A stretch of DNA of 64,000 nt from Rhea pennata (GCF_028389875.1 NC_084672.1:4377501-4441500), one strand, 5' to 3'; counted from the stretch's first letter, positions 25,146 to 37,049 are shown. The notes: generated from the sequence alone by a model not told the origin. Program-made: numbers and translations.

Positions 25146-27114
25146 TGGGGAGTCTGTGTGTGCAGAGGGGTTCATTGAATAGCAGCACAACAGAGGCTGG
25201 TGCTGCTTTTTGCAAGCTGCACATAAGCTATTAGTTTCACACGTGCAGAAAGCAGACTATCACTGAGTGATCTGAAATCCAGACGACAGGTTTTATTGCA
25301 AAGCGTGGATGGCTGCTTAAAGAGAAACAAAGAAAATAACACAGAATACATGCGAAATGGGAACACTTTCAAAGTGAGCCTGAAAAGAGAGGAACAAAGC
25401 AGAGAGGATAAAGAAAAGAGCAATTCTGGATCTGAGCAAGACTTAGAGGAACTGCAGGGGCCAGAGAGGAAGAGGGAGCCCTCGTCTGGTTTATACTATC
25501 TTCGGAGAGCCCCAGACAAGCCCTTCAGAAAAATTCTGATTTTCTATCGCATTGTGATTAACCCTTGATGCTCCCTGGGGAAGAGCTTGCATCAGTGTGG
25601 GTGGTGGATGGTGCCCAACATCATGGACGTCACGGACAGATCACTACGTCCTGTTCAACGAAAGTTAACAGACTTTCTTAGTTCTCTTGTCTTGTACATC
25701 AACATAAATCAGCACTTACTCTTCCTGAAATCCAGGGGACATACGACCATTATATTGGTTAAGTGGGTATAAAGAGAGAACCTATTCAGTTCTCTTATAG
25801 ACCTCGGTTGCTCACGGCTTTGCTGGGAGTAGATTTCTTGCTGAAGTGAGAACTGGTATAATATTTTAAGGAAAAATAAGAGGGGACAGAGCAGCACTCA
25901 ATGAATGATTATCCATTCCGCCGTTTCCCTGTTCAGGCCTGGTAAAACATACATCTGCTGCTTGAATCTTAGCTCAAGAAAAAAGGAATATTGTGAAGCC
26001 CTGTAGTTCAAAAATGTTGTGTATTTAAAGCAGTAAATTCTCACAGGGACTGTGATCCTCTTGCAGCAGAGAGTTACTGCAGACAAACTGCTGGGAGGGA
26101 GAGCAGTCTCGTTTTTGGGGAATGCCATGGCAGCAGGTACCTGGGGGTCCCGTGGCTAGAAGCAGACCATGCATGTTTTGCTGCTGCAGTGCTATGGCCT
26201 TTTCTCCAGAACCAGAGAATGGATTTGGTGCTTCTCAGTATCCTGCTTGAAATGACATTGCCAAGAGCCATCCAGGTCTTACTTCGGATCCGTTAGAGTA
26301 GTATGCCAGGTGCCTGGGAGTAAGAAATGGGAAAGGCTTTTCCATGAACTAGCACAGAGTTGTTCCCTACAGAATTTTTTATGGACATTCAGAAAAAAGT
26401 CCTGAGCTGCTTTAATTTCCCATAAAACACAGGAAGCGAATCGGCAGTGTAAGTGCCTATGAAGGCGAAAAAGAACTGGAACGAGTCTTTCTTCAGTTCT
26501 TTCAGCTTGATAATGAAGGCTTGAAAGGCTGTAAATTGGGCTACTCTGTTTTGTTTTTAAGACTTTAATTCTTTCTGTGTTAGGAATACAAATCCCATCC
26601 AGGCTGGACAACTTTCTGGACGGACTGAAAAGAGGTCAGGATATATCGGGGTCACCAGAGAACACCGCGGATTTGTCTATCCAGGGGTTTTTAAACCTCA
26701 GCGACTGATTACCCATTGCGCTCTGTTACAGGACATGTCTGAGCATGGTCTACTGGACACAGCACATGTTTCTTCCAGGACGTGAGTGCAAGCAGATGTC
26801 CTGCTCAGCCCGTATGACTGCACGAATGAGCTGGAATTACTTGCAATCAATTGCCTTCAGTAAATACTTCTGTGTTTCCATGTTCACATTTTGTGTAGAC
26901 AGATCCTGAGAAGGGAAGTGATTTTGAGTCTGATTATTTAAAGTTTTTTTGATTTTCTTAACAGCTGTTTCATCCCAACAGTTGGGAGAAAAGCTTCTTT
27001 TGTTAAGGACTCTTCAGGGATCTTCCAGATGCAGAATGAAGCTATTTCCCATCTACATTTCCTGGAGTCCTTCTGTGAGATCAAGGGCAAATTATTCCTG
27101 ATATTTTGAAAGTT

Positions 27115-27132
27115 AAAAAAAAAAAAAAAAAA
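27115..27132. repeat. A18 homopolymer
   Basis: Eighteen consecutive A shortly upstream of the LYSMD4 CpG island. Confidence 0.9.
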
Positions 27133-27679
27133 GTAGTAAATGGCATTTAAAGAGAAATAAGCCAAGCCAGACTTAGCTCTGTCAACAAAGTCTGGCTGTT
27201 TTCCCCACCTTACCAGATCACCTCGGCAGTTTTATTTCCCAGGTTTGAGCAGGTTACCCCGAGTAACCTGTGTTTGTTTGACAAAGCGCTTATTGCTCCT
27301 TGTAACTTTTGAACCTCAGTAGTCACAGAGAGATTATAAACGCTTGAAGAAATAACGCAGACGCTTGGGAATTTCTCCTTCCTCGCCGGAGCGAGCCGGC
27401 GGACCAGCCTGACCCGGGGAGCGGTGCGAGGGAAGAAGCGACGTGCTTTTAGGGGCGAAGGCGGCAGCAGCAGCGACTCCTTCGCTCCCGCGGCCGGCCG
27501 CCCCACGGAAGCCTGGCGCGCGGGTCCGCTTGGGAGACTTGTCCCGGGCCCCTTTGTTAAACGAAAGGCCGGAGTTAGGCCGGGCCAAGGCAGAGAAAGC
27601 AGCTCCCAGCCCCGGTTGGGCCGGGCCTGGGCGCGGGGGCCAAATCAGCACCAGTGCTCCCGGGCCTGGCGCTGACAGT

Positions 27680-27683
27680 GAAA

Positions 27684-27729
<46 letters not shown>

Positions 27730-27842
27730 GTACGTATGTATGTAGGTGTGTGTGTGTATATATGTATGTGTGTGTATATATATGCTATATTATATATATA
27801 CACACACACACACACTATATATATGCTATACATATATTCTTC
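27680..27842. repeat. Compound microsatellite (A)n(TA)n(TG/TA)n(CA)n
   Basis: A12, then about 19 TA units, TACG/TATG steps, interleaved TG and TA runs, and a CA run flanked by TA. The following bases to about 28000 remain AT-only. Such tracts vary in length and can unwind or form cruciforms. Confidence 0.9.
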
Positions 27843-28133
27843 ATACATTGATAATAAATAATATGTATTATAATCATATCCTATCCTGTTATATTTATAT
27901 AGGGTATAGGCTATATATATAAATATATTGCTAATATAATAGTTTATACAATATTGATTACATAATATTATTCATATAATAATTTATGTGCGCAGTATAT
28001 CTCATTAGGCTGCACGTAGGCTGTTTGCATCGCTACCCTGTTACTAATGTGATAATCCGGATACCGCGGCCGCGAGGGGCCGTGCGGGCTCGCGGCCCTC
28101 CAGAGCCGCCCCGGCGCCGCCCTCGCCCGCTTC

Positions 28134-28210
28134 TCATTGGCCAGGCAGCGCGGAGGTCCCGCCTTCCGGCGCCGCCGGCCAATGGGCGGGGAGCAGCGCG
28201 GGCAGGCGGG
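28134..28210 (+). promoter_or_regulatory. LYSMD4: Putative LYSMD4 core promoter and first exon
   Basis: An inverted CCAAT box (ATTGG, 28136-28140) and a direct CCAAT box (28179-28183) lie about 40 bases apart. The second is fused to a GC box (GGGCGGGG, 28184-28191). A consensus donor GGG|GTGAGT follows at 28211. This matches a TATA-less NF-Y/Sp1 promoter with a short 5' non-coding exon ending at 28210. The transcription start is inferred. Another donor-like CAG|GTAGGC at about 28706 could end an alternative, longer first exon. Confidence 0.55.
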
Positions 28211-29023
28211 GTGAGTTGCTGCGTGCGGCCGAGGGCCGGAGAGCGGCGGGTCAGTGGGGGGGGGGGGGGGGGGCCGGGGGCTCCCGGGGCTTCCCGGGGC
28301 GGGGGCCCCCGCGCGAGCGGCGGGCGCGGCGCTGAGGGGGCGCGGCGGGGCGGCGCCGTGAGGGGCCCGGGGCGAGGCCGCGCTTCCCTCAGGGGGTGCT
28401 GGGGGGGTGGGGAGGCCCCGGCGCGGCCCCGGCCCCGGCCCCGGCCCCGGCCCCGGCCCCGGCCCCGGCGCGGCCCGCGAAGGCAAAGCCGACGGCGCGG
28501 CGCTGAGCGCGGGGAGCCGGGGCGCTCAGGGCCGGCCTCCCCACGCCCCCGGCGGCCCCGGCCGGGGCCTCTCGCGGTTTGCTCGCCTGTTTCCCCGCGG
28601 AACCGGAGCCGCCTCCTCGCACGGCCCTTGCTGGGCTGGTTCTCCACAGCTGTAGGAAGCGTCGCTCAAACCGTGCGGCACAGTCGCGTTGCACAGGGGC
28701 CACAGGTAGGCAGGGAAAAAAAAAAAAAGACGTGAAAATAACATACCCCGGGTTGAAGTTGGTGCGTGCAACTTCTGCAGTGTTTCTCCGTCACGGCTGA
28801 AGGGAGGCCGGGTTTGGATAGGCCCCTGAGGAGGTCGGGGTGCTGGGAAAGCTCTGCTTTACCTCTGCGTCTGGGTAACGCGCGCACCCGCTGACCGTAC
28901 GTTGTGCGAGTGCTGAGCTTTGCATCGCGCGGCTGCCGTGCTTGGTCTGTCCTGCCAGATCTTACACACTGGGAAATAAACACCGGTACTAAGGAAAACT
29001 GAAACGTCTGCTCTTTGCTTCAG
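28211..29023 (+). other. LYSMD4: Probable LYSMD4 first intron
   Basis: If the non-coding first exon ends at 28210, this 813-base stretch is the first intron. It ends at CTCTTTGCTTCAG before the first coding exon. The left half is CpG island with a G-run at about 28256-28273 and a GGCCCC repeat; the right half is ordinary sequence. An alternative first exon could run up to about 28706. Confidence 0.5.
28425..28466. repeat. (GGCCCC)7 hexanucleotide repeat
   Basis: Seven perfect GGCCCC units, reading (GGGGCC)7 on the minus strand, followed by a partial unit and a GC-rich imperfect border. It lies in the LYSMD4 CpG island, just inside the putative first intron. Confidence 0.95.
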
Positions 29024-29038
29024 GTGCTGGTATAAAAG

Positions 29039-29311
29039 ATGAGGCTGAATGAGAGCCGAACAAGATCCTTTCAGGCTCCTGTCACCATCCACAATTACCC
29101 AGGCAACCAGGTATACGTGTTTCAAAATGGCCACTCGGACACAGAAGAGTCGTCAGAGGAAGAACTTAACGTTACAGAGCTGCGACCCAGGGGCAAAGAG
29201 CAGCAGCGGTGCAGCGCTGCCCGGGACAAAGTCGGAGATGTGGTGCTTCTGGAACGGGAGATCACGCAGGACGACAATCTTAACAAGCTAGCCCTGCAGT
29301 ATGGTTGTAAA
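29039..29311 (+). CDS. LYSMD4: LYSMD4 first coding exon (start to first half of LysM)
   Basis: The exon opens at 29024 after a CAG acceptor. The first ATG follows 15 bases later, with A at -3. It encodes residues 1-91 and ends AAA|GTGAGT. The N-terminal 60 residues are hydrophilic and acidic (SDTEESSEEE). The LysM domain starts near residue 69 (VVLLEREI) and the exon stops inside it at YGCK, so the intron splits the domain. LYSMD4 is a small, poorly characterised single-pass membrane protein of the vertebrate LysM family. In bacteria LysM binds peptidoglycan; the ligand of this vertebrate protein is not established. The start is chosen because it is the first ATG after the acceptor, and the total of 297 residues fits the family (human about 296, from memory). 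Confidence 0.92.
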
Positions 29312-30242
29312 GTGAGTGCTCTCTCTACTCGACAGTGCTGCTCCTATCGTTTTTCATGTTGCTCTTATTCTGTGTTTGCCTGTTTTGTTTTAGTTACTTT
29401 AAAAATATTTACATGTACTTTGATTCCCCAGATTACAGAAAGGCTTGCTGGTGTTTGATAGTGTAATACTGGAAAGTCCTTGTGTGTTTCATGAACGATA
29501 AACGTCTGGGTAAAACTGAGCTGTAGGAGAGCACAGAAAAGCTCCTCCAGTAACAGCCTAAGAAGATGTAGTTAACCCCACACTCCATGTGACCTAGTTT
29601 CTGTATAGTTTGGATGACTAAGTGCAGCTTAGCAGTCATAATTTGTACTCGCTTTTTACTTAAGTGAGGGCAGAGAGTAGGAAACTGAGGATAGAAATGA
29701 GGGTAAGAGCCCTGCTCTCAAGGAGTGTAATTTTTGAAGCAAATTGAAGGTATTAGCTTACATATTGCAGAGAATGTTTGAGTCTAAAAGCGGTGAATTT
29801 AGAGAGGGAGAGATGCCAAAGTCTGGGTTCTGTTTACACATGTGAGTTTTTATTTCCTGTAGTACCTAGAAATGTATGTGGTTCGGCCATTGGCAGGCAA
29901 AAAAGAGAGAGTACACAGGGCGAGTTTTCTCTGGAGATGGAACACATTAAAAAAGATGCATTTCCTTTTTACCAAAGCAGAGTTCTATAGAAAAACTATT
30001 GAAAATTTTAATTACTTGATCTGAACGTCAAAAGTACCCTCTTGTTTAGCAGTTTAAAAAAAAAAAAAAAAAAAGTTCCATGTTGCAAAGCATTGGACAA
30101 TGACTTCGATGGCGCAAACTAGGTACTGGCTGAATTGCAGTACTGGTGCAATCTGTTTGTCTTGCTTAATAACGCAGCTGTGAAGAGCAGCTAAAGCAAG
30201 AAAACTTAGAGGAATTGTGACAATTCCTCCCCTCCCACTCTT

Positions 30243-30273
<31 letters not shown>

Positions 30274-33200
30274 GGCCTTTAATTTCTGCTGATGAGCCTG
30301 ATGCTTGTGGCAAAAACAAGTTTAGCCAGGCTTGAATAGGCTTTGATTGGCACCGCTAGAGCACGTGAACTTGGAGCTACACCAGATTACTCCGCAGTAA
30401 CTATGCACTCATCCTCAAGCACCAGCAACTGCATAGCTGTGACAGTTGTGCTAGATCTCAGCTGTTCAATGAACAGGCAGGAGGAAGATCCTGAATAACT
30501 TCTTTGGTTTATGTTACGAAAAAAATATCCAACCGTGCTGTCTATCAACACTAACTCAGGAGAATTCAGTCCTGCCTCTGCCCAGACTGTTCCTCTCCAG
30601 AGCCCTTTGGCCCCAGCAGGCCCTGCCGAAGGCTGCTGGGCTTATCCAGCGGGAAAGGTAAGCTGCAGTGGGAAAGGTAAGCTGATGGGGAGGGACCAGG
30701 TAGTTTAGCTTTCTCCTCCCACAGGAAAAACTCGCCTCCTTCCCTCCCAGAAAGGGCACTTCTGACTTGTTACGTTGAAGAGGTACAGAAATCCCCACTA
30801 TGGGGCACTTGCATATTTGTCTATTTGCAGATTGGCACTCAAAGTTTGGTGTATTTTGTTTTGCTTGCACAATTATCAGCTCTTGGAAGGCTACCAGAAC
30901 ATTAGCAAGGAAGATTTGTAGGTGCAAATATATGTGACCTTGTTTTAGAAACAACAAAATAAAAGAAACACACGCACCCCCTTCCTCTGACCCCTCTGAA
31001 AAAAACATGGTGATATCCTCTTTGAAATCATGAGAATTTTTCATTGATTTCAGAGTCGTCAGGGCCTATGGACAGAGTTGCTAAAATAGTACAACAAATA
31101 GCTTTGCATGTGTTAAAATGACAGGCATGCAAGACACTTTAAACTGATTTTTGCTCTTGATCAGTTATAATCGTGGACTGCTTTTTGGCATTTTTCTCAG
31201 CTGGGACAACAGCAGCTCATTGCAGCCAAAAACAAGTACAAAAAATAAGCTGCAACAGCTTGTGCAACCTAGCTCTTGCATTCTTCTCATCAACTTTGTT
31301 TATTGCTTTTGCCCAAGTGCTGCTCCGCATTCTGTTCCTAGAGCCTTCGTATGATATTACAGCATTTGACTGCAGACACTGCGGGGGATATTTTCTTTTC
31401 CAATAATCTGTTTAGACTGGAAACAAGACAAAAAAAATTGAAGCACCACCTCAGTTAGGAGACCTTGGGTCGGATTGTTCTTTCGTAACTAAATCATTAT
31501 GTAGAGCTTATGTCCTGGCATTATGTTGGGGCAAGGCATAAGGGGTCTGATGATCCAGCTGCTGAGTGCTGAGGATTCTTTTAACTTCAGAGGGCACCAA
31601 GAACACGCTTACTGCAGTATGTCAGTCCCTGGAGTGTTCCCATCATGATTAAACCTTCCTATTTTCAGATTTCTCAAGCTTTGCACAGTAAACATGAGGT
31701 TTGGGCATCCAGCTCCCCTTCAGTGATGTTATGCTTCCCTGCTGTGGAGCAGTGGACTTGCTGCCTTTCAAGGATCGTACTTGTTAGATAGACTTGATAA
31801 ATGGTTTGCTAACAGTCCACATGGACTTCGGTGGAGATCCACAGAGAGCTGCAGCTCTGGAGCCAGAGGAATGTGGTGCTGCTCAGTCATCACTGCATCA
31901 TCAGTCTTGTGGCCCAGTGCTGTGGGAGCCGCTGCAGGGGAGGACTGTCTTTCCCTTGTCACCTGTCTGTGCTGATGGAGAGGTTGCATCTGCCTGCTGG
32001 GGTCAGCTAGCTGCAAGTAGCCGTTGATCATTCACTGCAGTGACAAAGATGTTCAAGCTCCTGTAGTAGCTGCTTGAAAATTGCCATAGGGCTCCTTTCT
32101 GCTGTATTCACATGCCATCTTTTAAAAGCAGCTCTTTGTCCTGAGCTGTCAAAGAAGTTGCAGCTGATGGCACGTACTGATTTGTTTGGGAAGTATGTTT
32201 GCTTTTTTTTTTTCTTTTAATTCCTCTCATAACTTCATTAGTTTCATCTGTAGCCTCAGGCTTGTGAGTATGCAGTGAATGCAGTTGAGCAGTTGATGCA
32301 GTAATTTACTAAATTTCTAAAAGAACAATCTAAATTTCTTCTGAAAGTGCAATCCTTGGTATTGTCTCTCTTCTGTGTGATATGCAGAAGGTGGTTAACC
32401 TATTAATGTTGCTTTTTTTCCTTGATTTGGAATCCTGCTGTTTTTTCTGTTTTTCTTCCTCCAGCTCTTTCCTTGAAGTTGTTTCATGTCTTCTTGATTC
32501 TCTGAGAGCTCCTTGTGCATGTGATGGTACTGTTCTCCTTTGATAGAAGATTTTAGGACAACTGAGAAGCTCATGTACTTATTTATTCAGCGGTTATTAG
32601 AGTGCATTATTTTAAGCTGGCTCCTCTCTATGTAACATTAAATAAAAGACACTGCTTTCTTATCTTTGTCTTTTTTTTTGTAGCCAGCTGTCTGTATGAT
32701 CTGTACTGTATGCATGTTGTGTTCTTTTTTGCAGTTTTTGTCACTATTTGCATTACCAAACTAGGTAGGAGTAGTGGTCAGATAGGGACCCGGTGTGGTG
32801 GTGGAGATGGTGCGCACTAACAACCAAAGATGGTCCCAGATGCTCAGGGCTAATTGGCTTAAGCATGTCTTCAGCAGGGATGTTTGCCAACTGCCGAGAA
32901 ATTATTTAAAAAAAAAAAAAGTGTTTCTAGAACCTGCATGTGTTTTCCAGAGTACAGTCTGTCTAAATTTAAGTGTTTTCCCTCCTTTTAGGGAGTGGAG
33001 GAGGTCTCTGGTCACCTCAAAGCTAACTATGTCCTGCTGTCAGAAGATCTGTTCATGCAGTGCCTGGCAGTGCTGCTGCTCTCTTTTCAGAAAAATGTTA
33101 AACTTAATTGCTATGCCAGGGAGGGTTTCCTACCCCCTCAACAATAACCCTGTAATTCCACTGACAGCCCTGTGTCCAGAGTTCTTCTGTGCTCGGATAC

Positions 33201-34221
33201 GTGTAAGAGGTGGCTCACGCGTATGGGAAGCGCCGGCACGGCAGTGCCCCGCGCGGGGCTGCGTGTCCCACCCCGGCAGGTTTTGCCTCGCAGTGTCAAG
33301 GGCAGGCAGAGGTGGTGCAGAGTTGCCTTGTAAAATGTTGCAAGTTGCTCACTGTTAATGATCTGTAAAATCCAGCTCCGATAAAGATTCTAATGAACAT
33401 TTTGCTTTCTGAGACAAATGTAATTTTCTTATGTGAATTAGTGCTCCAATCTTTAAACTTGATGCTCTCAGTGAACGTATATTTACTGTGCGGTTTATCA
33501 GCTTACATGTTCCCAGAGCCACAGGGTCAGTACTGGAGGAGAGGGGTCATAACATGAGTTTGGGCTCCTCTTAATTTTTCTCTACCTGTTACAACGATAG
33601 AGGGATGGTACTTGGAAACATGAATGAAGTGCGCTCACATCAGTGTGAGCTTTCCTGCTTTATTCTGGGCTGTAATCTTGCTTTCAAAACGACAGTATGC
33701 TCCAAAGAAGGCGCATGCTGTCTCAGCCCATTCCAAGATCCCTTTCCTAGCGGGAGAGCAGATAAATGCACCTTCAGAGAGGTACTGTGTTTTGTGGGTT
33801 TTGCTTGTTCATACTGTTGTCTTCTCACCTGCAACACTTACAGAATGTTTAAGGTATGGAAAATATTTTAGAAAGGTTCCATCCTAAAAGACTTTTCTTG
33901 GTTTCTAATCTGAGTTAAGGCAAGTAGGAGAAGAGCGAAGAAAGAGCAAGGAGAAACAAGGCTAAGAGAAATATAGGAGAGATGAGGGCACTGCAGGAGG
34001 TTATAAACTGATTTAATAGGGGACCTGCAAGATCTGTAGGATCCCTGTAATTGCTGAAAAATCTCTGTCTGCAGAATACTAAGACGCTTGTGACAAGAGC
34101 TGGTGTTTATTTTCAGGATGCTGTTTTCATCTTGGCTTTTCTTGGTGGTGTTTCTGTTTCAATACTACTAAAAGTTTGAGTTGTCTTAAACTAATACTCT
34201 TACCCTTTTTGGATCCTGTAG
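29312..34221 (+). other. LYSMD4: LYSMD4 intron splitting the LysM domain
   Basis: This 4.9 kb intron runs from GTGAGT to GGATCCTGTAG. It contains homopolymers (A19 at 30056-30074; T-run then A24 at 30250-30273), a duplicated donor-like 15-mer (30651-30684) and a short GC palindrome (33246-33259). A frame of 187 codons at 32795-33358 has no recognisable domain. No internal exon is supported. Confidence 0.8.
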
Positions 34222-34842
34222 GTCGCAGATATCAAACGTGTCAACAACTTCATCAGGGAGCAGGATTTGTATGCGTTGAAGTCCATCAAGATCCCCGTGA
34301 AGACCCACGGGCTGTTAACAGAAAACAGCCAAGAATTAAGGCCTCCCCAGACTGCGCGCTCCCAGGCTGGCCTGACGCTTGTGGACATACCTGAGTCTGA
34401 TGATGGTGCTGCAGCCAGCAGCTGTACTGAAAGCAGATACCTGAATGACTACTTTAAGGGGATTGACAAGAGTATTCAGGATGCAGTACAGGCAGAAGTC
34501 CAGCTAAGTGCAGAGTATTGCATAGAAGCACTGGAGAGGCCGTTGCTCAAGTCGGGGAAGCAGGAGACCAGTCATGGTGCGGACTGTGGAATCCAGTGGT
34601 GGAATGCAGTTTTCATTATGCTTCTGATAGGAATTGTCCTGCCAGTATTTTATATCACCTATTTTAAAACACAAGAGAATGGCACAACAGCCCATACCTC
34701 CAACACAACACTAACCTCAAATATTTCAGCAGATGGATTAGAAGGGAAATTGCCACAAAACTTAGTTGTAGAAAAAATCCCCAAGGGGGGATCAAGCCAA
34801 GTAGAGCCTCCCCTCCCAGTACTGAAGTCCATAAACCAGTGA
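34222..34842 (+). CDS. LYSMD4: LYSMD4 terminal coding exon (rest of LysM, membrane segment, C-terminus)
   Basis: The exon starts with GTC GCA GAT in phase with the previous exon and ends at TGA 34840-34842, giving residues 92-297. It completes the LysM domain (VADIKRVNNFI through SIKIPVK, to about residue 117). A helical-looking stretch follows (YFKGIDKSIQDAVQAEVQL). A single membrane segment at about 217-239 (from WWNAVFIMLL to the tyrosine before FKTQ) comes next. After it lie three N-glycosylation sequons (NGT, NTT, NIS), which suggests that the C-terminal tail is lumenal or extracellular and the LysM domain cytosolic (type II). That topology is inferred from the absence of a signal peptide and from the sequons. 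No frame damage is seen. Confidence 0.93.
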   Translation, partial: VADIKRVNNFIREQDLYALKSIKIPVKTHGLLTENSQELRPPQTARSQAGLTLVDIPESDDGAAASSCTESRYLNDYFKGIDKSIQDAVQAEVQLSAEYCIEALERPLLKSGKQETSHGADCGIQWWNAVFIMLLIGIVLPVFYITYFKTQENGTTAHTSNTTLTSNISADGLEGKLPQNLVVEKIPKGGSSQVEPPLPVLKSINQ

Positions 34843-36504
34843 CTCTGGCTGTAGTGGAGTCGGGGGATAATGATACAGTAGATTTGACTTTCTTTTTTTT
34901 TTTTTGTTGTTTTTTAAAGTAGATGATGTAATCCTGAACTTGACTGAACCTGAGGTGATATGACTTTATGGAAGAATAAGGATGCTTTGTTGCTTACAAA
35001 GATCAACAGAGAGCTGGTTTTGCATTCATGAACTCTGTCGAGGGAAAATATTTTGCAGCAGTTTATTCTCCTGTTTGCTTCAGGTATTTCTTAAGAATGG
35101 TCTTGCCTAAGAATCTGAACCCTTTGCTGCTGTGTTAAAGAATACAGTATTCATGTGATGGGGAAGTTATGGGCTGTGTGCACTTTGAGAAAATACTTTT
35201 TGCATAAAGTGAAAAGCAGGGACTTTTTCTTCTCTGAATTGACGTTTTTATCTTTGGTACACCGTGGCAGTCTTGGCATACTTAGCCTCGAAAAGGTGAC
35301 TTCTAGGTTGTTAGACTAGGTGCACCATGCTAGTATTAAAACAGCACGAGGAAGCTGACGTACATTCACCGTTTCATCCTTTTGAGTGCGTGTTTAAGCT
35401 GTGTTTATTAATCAGGATGATTCCAGCTTACTAGTGAGTTGGGTGTTAACCAGACATTTTTTTTCTAGGTGAAATTCTTCAGCAAGTTCTCTTGAAATCA
35501 AGTATTTGCAGACAAAACTTGTCGGTGCAGAATCTATGCTTCTGCCAGATGACTGCTCCTGGTAGAGTAGTGGCTGTGAGGGACAGCAGATGTCACAACA
35601 GTATTAGAGGATGATTCGCTGAGGACAGTGTTCGGCCTGTGGTGTGCAGTCCGCGGGAGGTAAAGGCTCGCCTCTTGGTGGGAAGCCTGCCCTCTTTTTT
35701 TTTTCTTCTAAAGTATTCATAAGTAAGTGCACATCTCAAGCACTACGTTTCAGTCACAGACTTAAATTTCCTTGTTTGTAACTCTGCAAGTGGGAGAGAA
35801 TCGCTAACAGTGAGTCGAATCTTGGGAAGGAAGCCCTACATCATTAGTTAGGCTGTCACAGATAGATAGATGTGTAAATCCTAGGTAGGATGGGGGCTGC
35901 GAAGCTCTGTGTGTGTATGTATGTGTGTTAGACATTTCTGTGAACTGCTGCTGTTTGTTTGCATTAAAAAGCTTTTGAGTGACTAGGTGAGACTCGCGCG
36001 ACTTCGGTGGCTTGCAGTAGTGTTCTGCAAGATGTCTCTGTGCTTACTGTGTATGCTGGTTAAAAAGATTCATTAAAGGGCAAGCGCTAAAAGTGGAAAA
36101 TAAGGCTTTGGGGAGTTTAGCTGCAAAGACTTTATTTCAGCAAATTCAGGGACTGCACATGGAGTCTCTCCTATGGCTGAACACTAAGGTATTTTAGAGC
36201 ACACCTCTCTTAAAGAAAGAGGCTCTATTTGGCTACTTTATCAGCTTTTAGTAAACCTTAAGGACACTAAGGCCTTTCCTAGAACACTTACTTACGTGCA
36301 CTGTACGCTTTGCTGCTATCGGTTTTGTTTCGGTTCCCTGTCCCCCCTCTTCTTTCCTGAAAGTCAGGGCAGAGGTAATTGGTTTGAAGCAGTTGTTGTT
36401 TTCTGCCCTGTCTTTGTCCTGTGTTAGCTTCCTTGTAGCCCATTTGCCATCTTTCCACCAAGTTCAACAAGCTGCCTGCTGGGGTGGGAGGGGGAAAAAA
36501 GAAA

Positions 36505-36519
36505 GGGGGGGGGGGGGGG
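36505..36519. repeat. G15 homopolymer
   Basis: Fifteen consecutive G within a purine-rich (GGGGAA-like) stretch on the plus strand. It can form quadruplexes and is prone to assembly error. Confidence 0.9.
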
Positions 36520-37049
36520 AAGGGGCATACAGAGCAGGTAAGGGGAAGAAAGGGGAAGGTCGTGGTGGTGCAGCTTCCCGAAACAGCCCGCTGCGAAGGC
36601 GGGCAGGCCCCTCACCAGCCTTTCGCTAGAGGGCACTGGCGCAGCGTGGGTGCCGCCGCAGGGTGCGGCAGGGTGCCGGGACGCTGGGCTGCGGGTAACG
36701 CTACGCGCAGCAGACTTAGGAGGTGCTCAGTTGTGGGTGCTTTTGTTGATGTGGGGTGGTTTTTTTGTTTTTTTGTTTGTTTGTTTGGTGTTTTGGAAGG
36801 CCTTAAGTGGACAGTGTTGGCCGAGGTGCCGAGTGTGGTGATCTGAGAGGTGGCTGAACTAATGCAGGGTCTTCCTGGCCTGAGGAAGAACAGAAAAATG
36901 TATTGCTCTGTAGGAGGAACGTGGTTGGGGGTTGGCAGCTTCGGTGGCACGGTGTGGTACACAAAGCGAGCGGAACCTTACGGTGTTAAACAAATAACCT
37001 GTTCTTCCTGCAGCCTTTATAAAGCTCTCAGGATCCAGGAGTGCACAGG

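Larger units (their letters stand above)
14566..27359. other. Intergenic sequence between ADAMTS17 and LYSMD4
   Basis: Nearly 13 kb contain no exon I can support on either strand. The longest frames (for example 16570-16100 on minus and 21425-21889 on plus) have no known domain, biased composition or splice context. Two probable ancient repeat relics, a 20-bp tandem duplication and homopolymers are listed separately. A distinctly AT-rich block lies around 23825-23880. Distal enhancers could be present but cannot be recognised from sequence alone. Confidence 0.65.
27360..28740. promoter_or_regulatory. Split CpG island at the LYSMD4 promoter
   Basis: Two dense GC/CpG blocks (about 27365-27675 and 28065-28710) are separated by an almost pure AT segment (about 27680-28030). 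The right block contains the promoter elements and a strong splice donor. Long overlapping frames on both strands here (up to 249 codons) result from few stop codons in GC-rich DNA and are not genes. The island is the expected housekeeping-type promoter for LYSMD4, whose coding exon starts 300 bases further on. Confidence 0.8.

Noticed and set aside
27986-28735. Open frame of 249 codons on plus, with 172- and 204-codon frames on minus, in the CpG island
   Set aside because: They are compositional: GC-rich DNA has few stops, the translations are Pro/Gly/Arg/Ala low complexity, and all frames on both strands are open at once.
30556-31044. Frame of 162 codons on minus in the LYSMD4 intron
   Set aside because: No domain or conserved motif and no splice partners.
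32795-33358. Frame of 187 codons in the LYSMD4 intron, with an acceptor-like TTTCCCTCCTTTTAG near 32990
   Set aside because: No donor closing an exon, no family resemblance, and the two LYSMD4 coding exons already join in phase to give a full-length protein.
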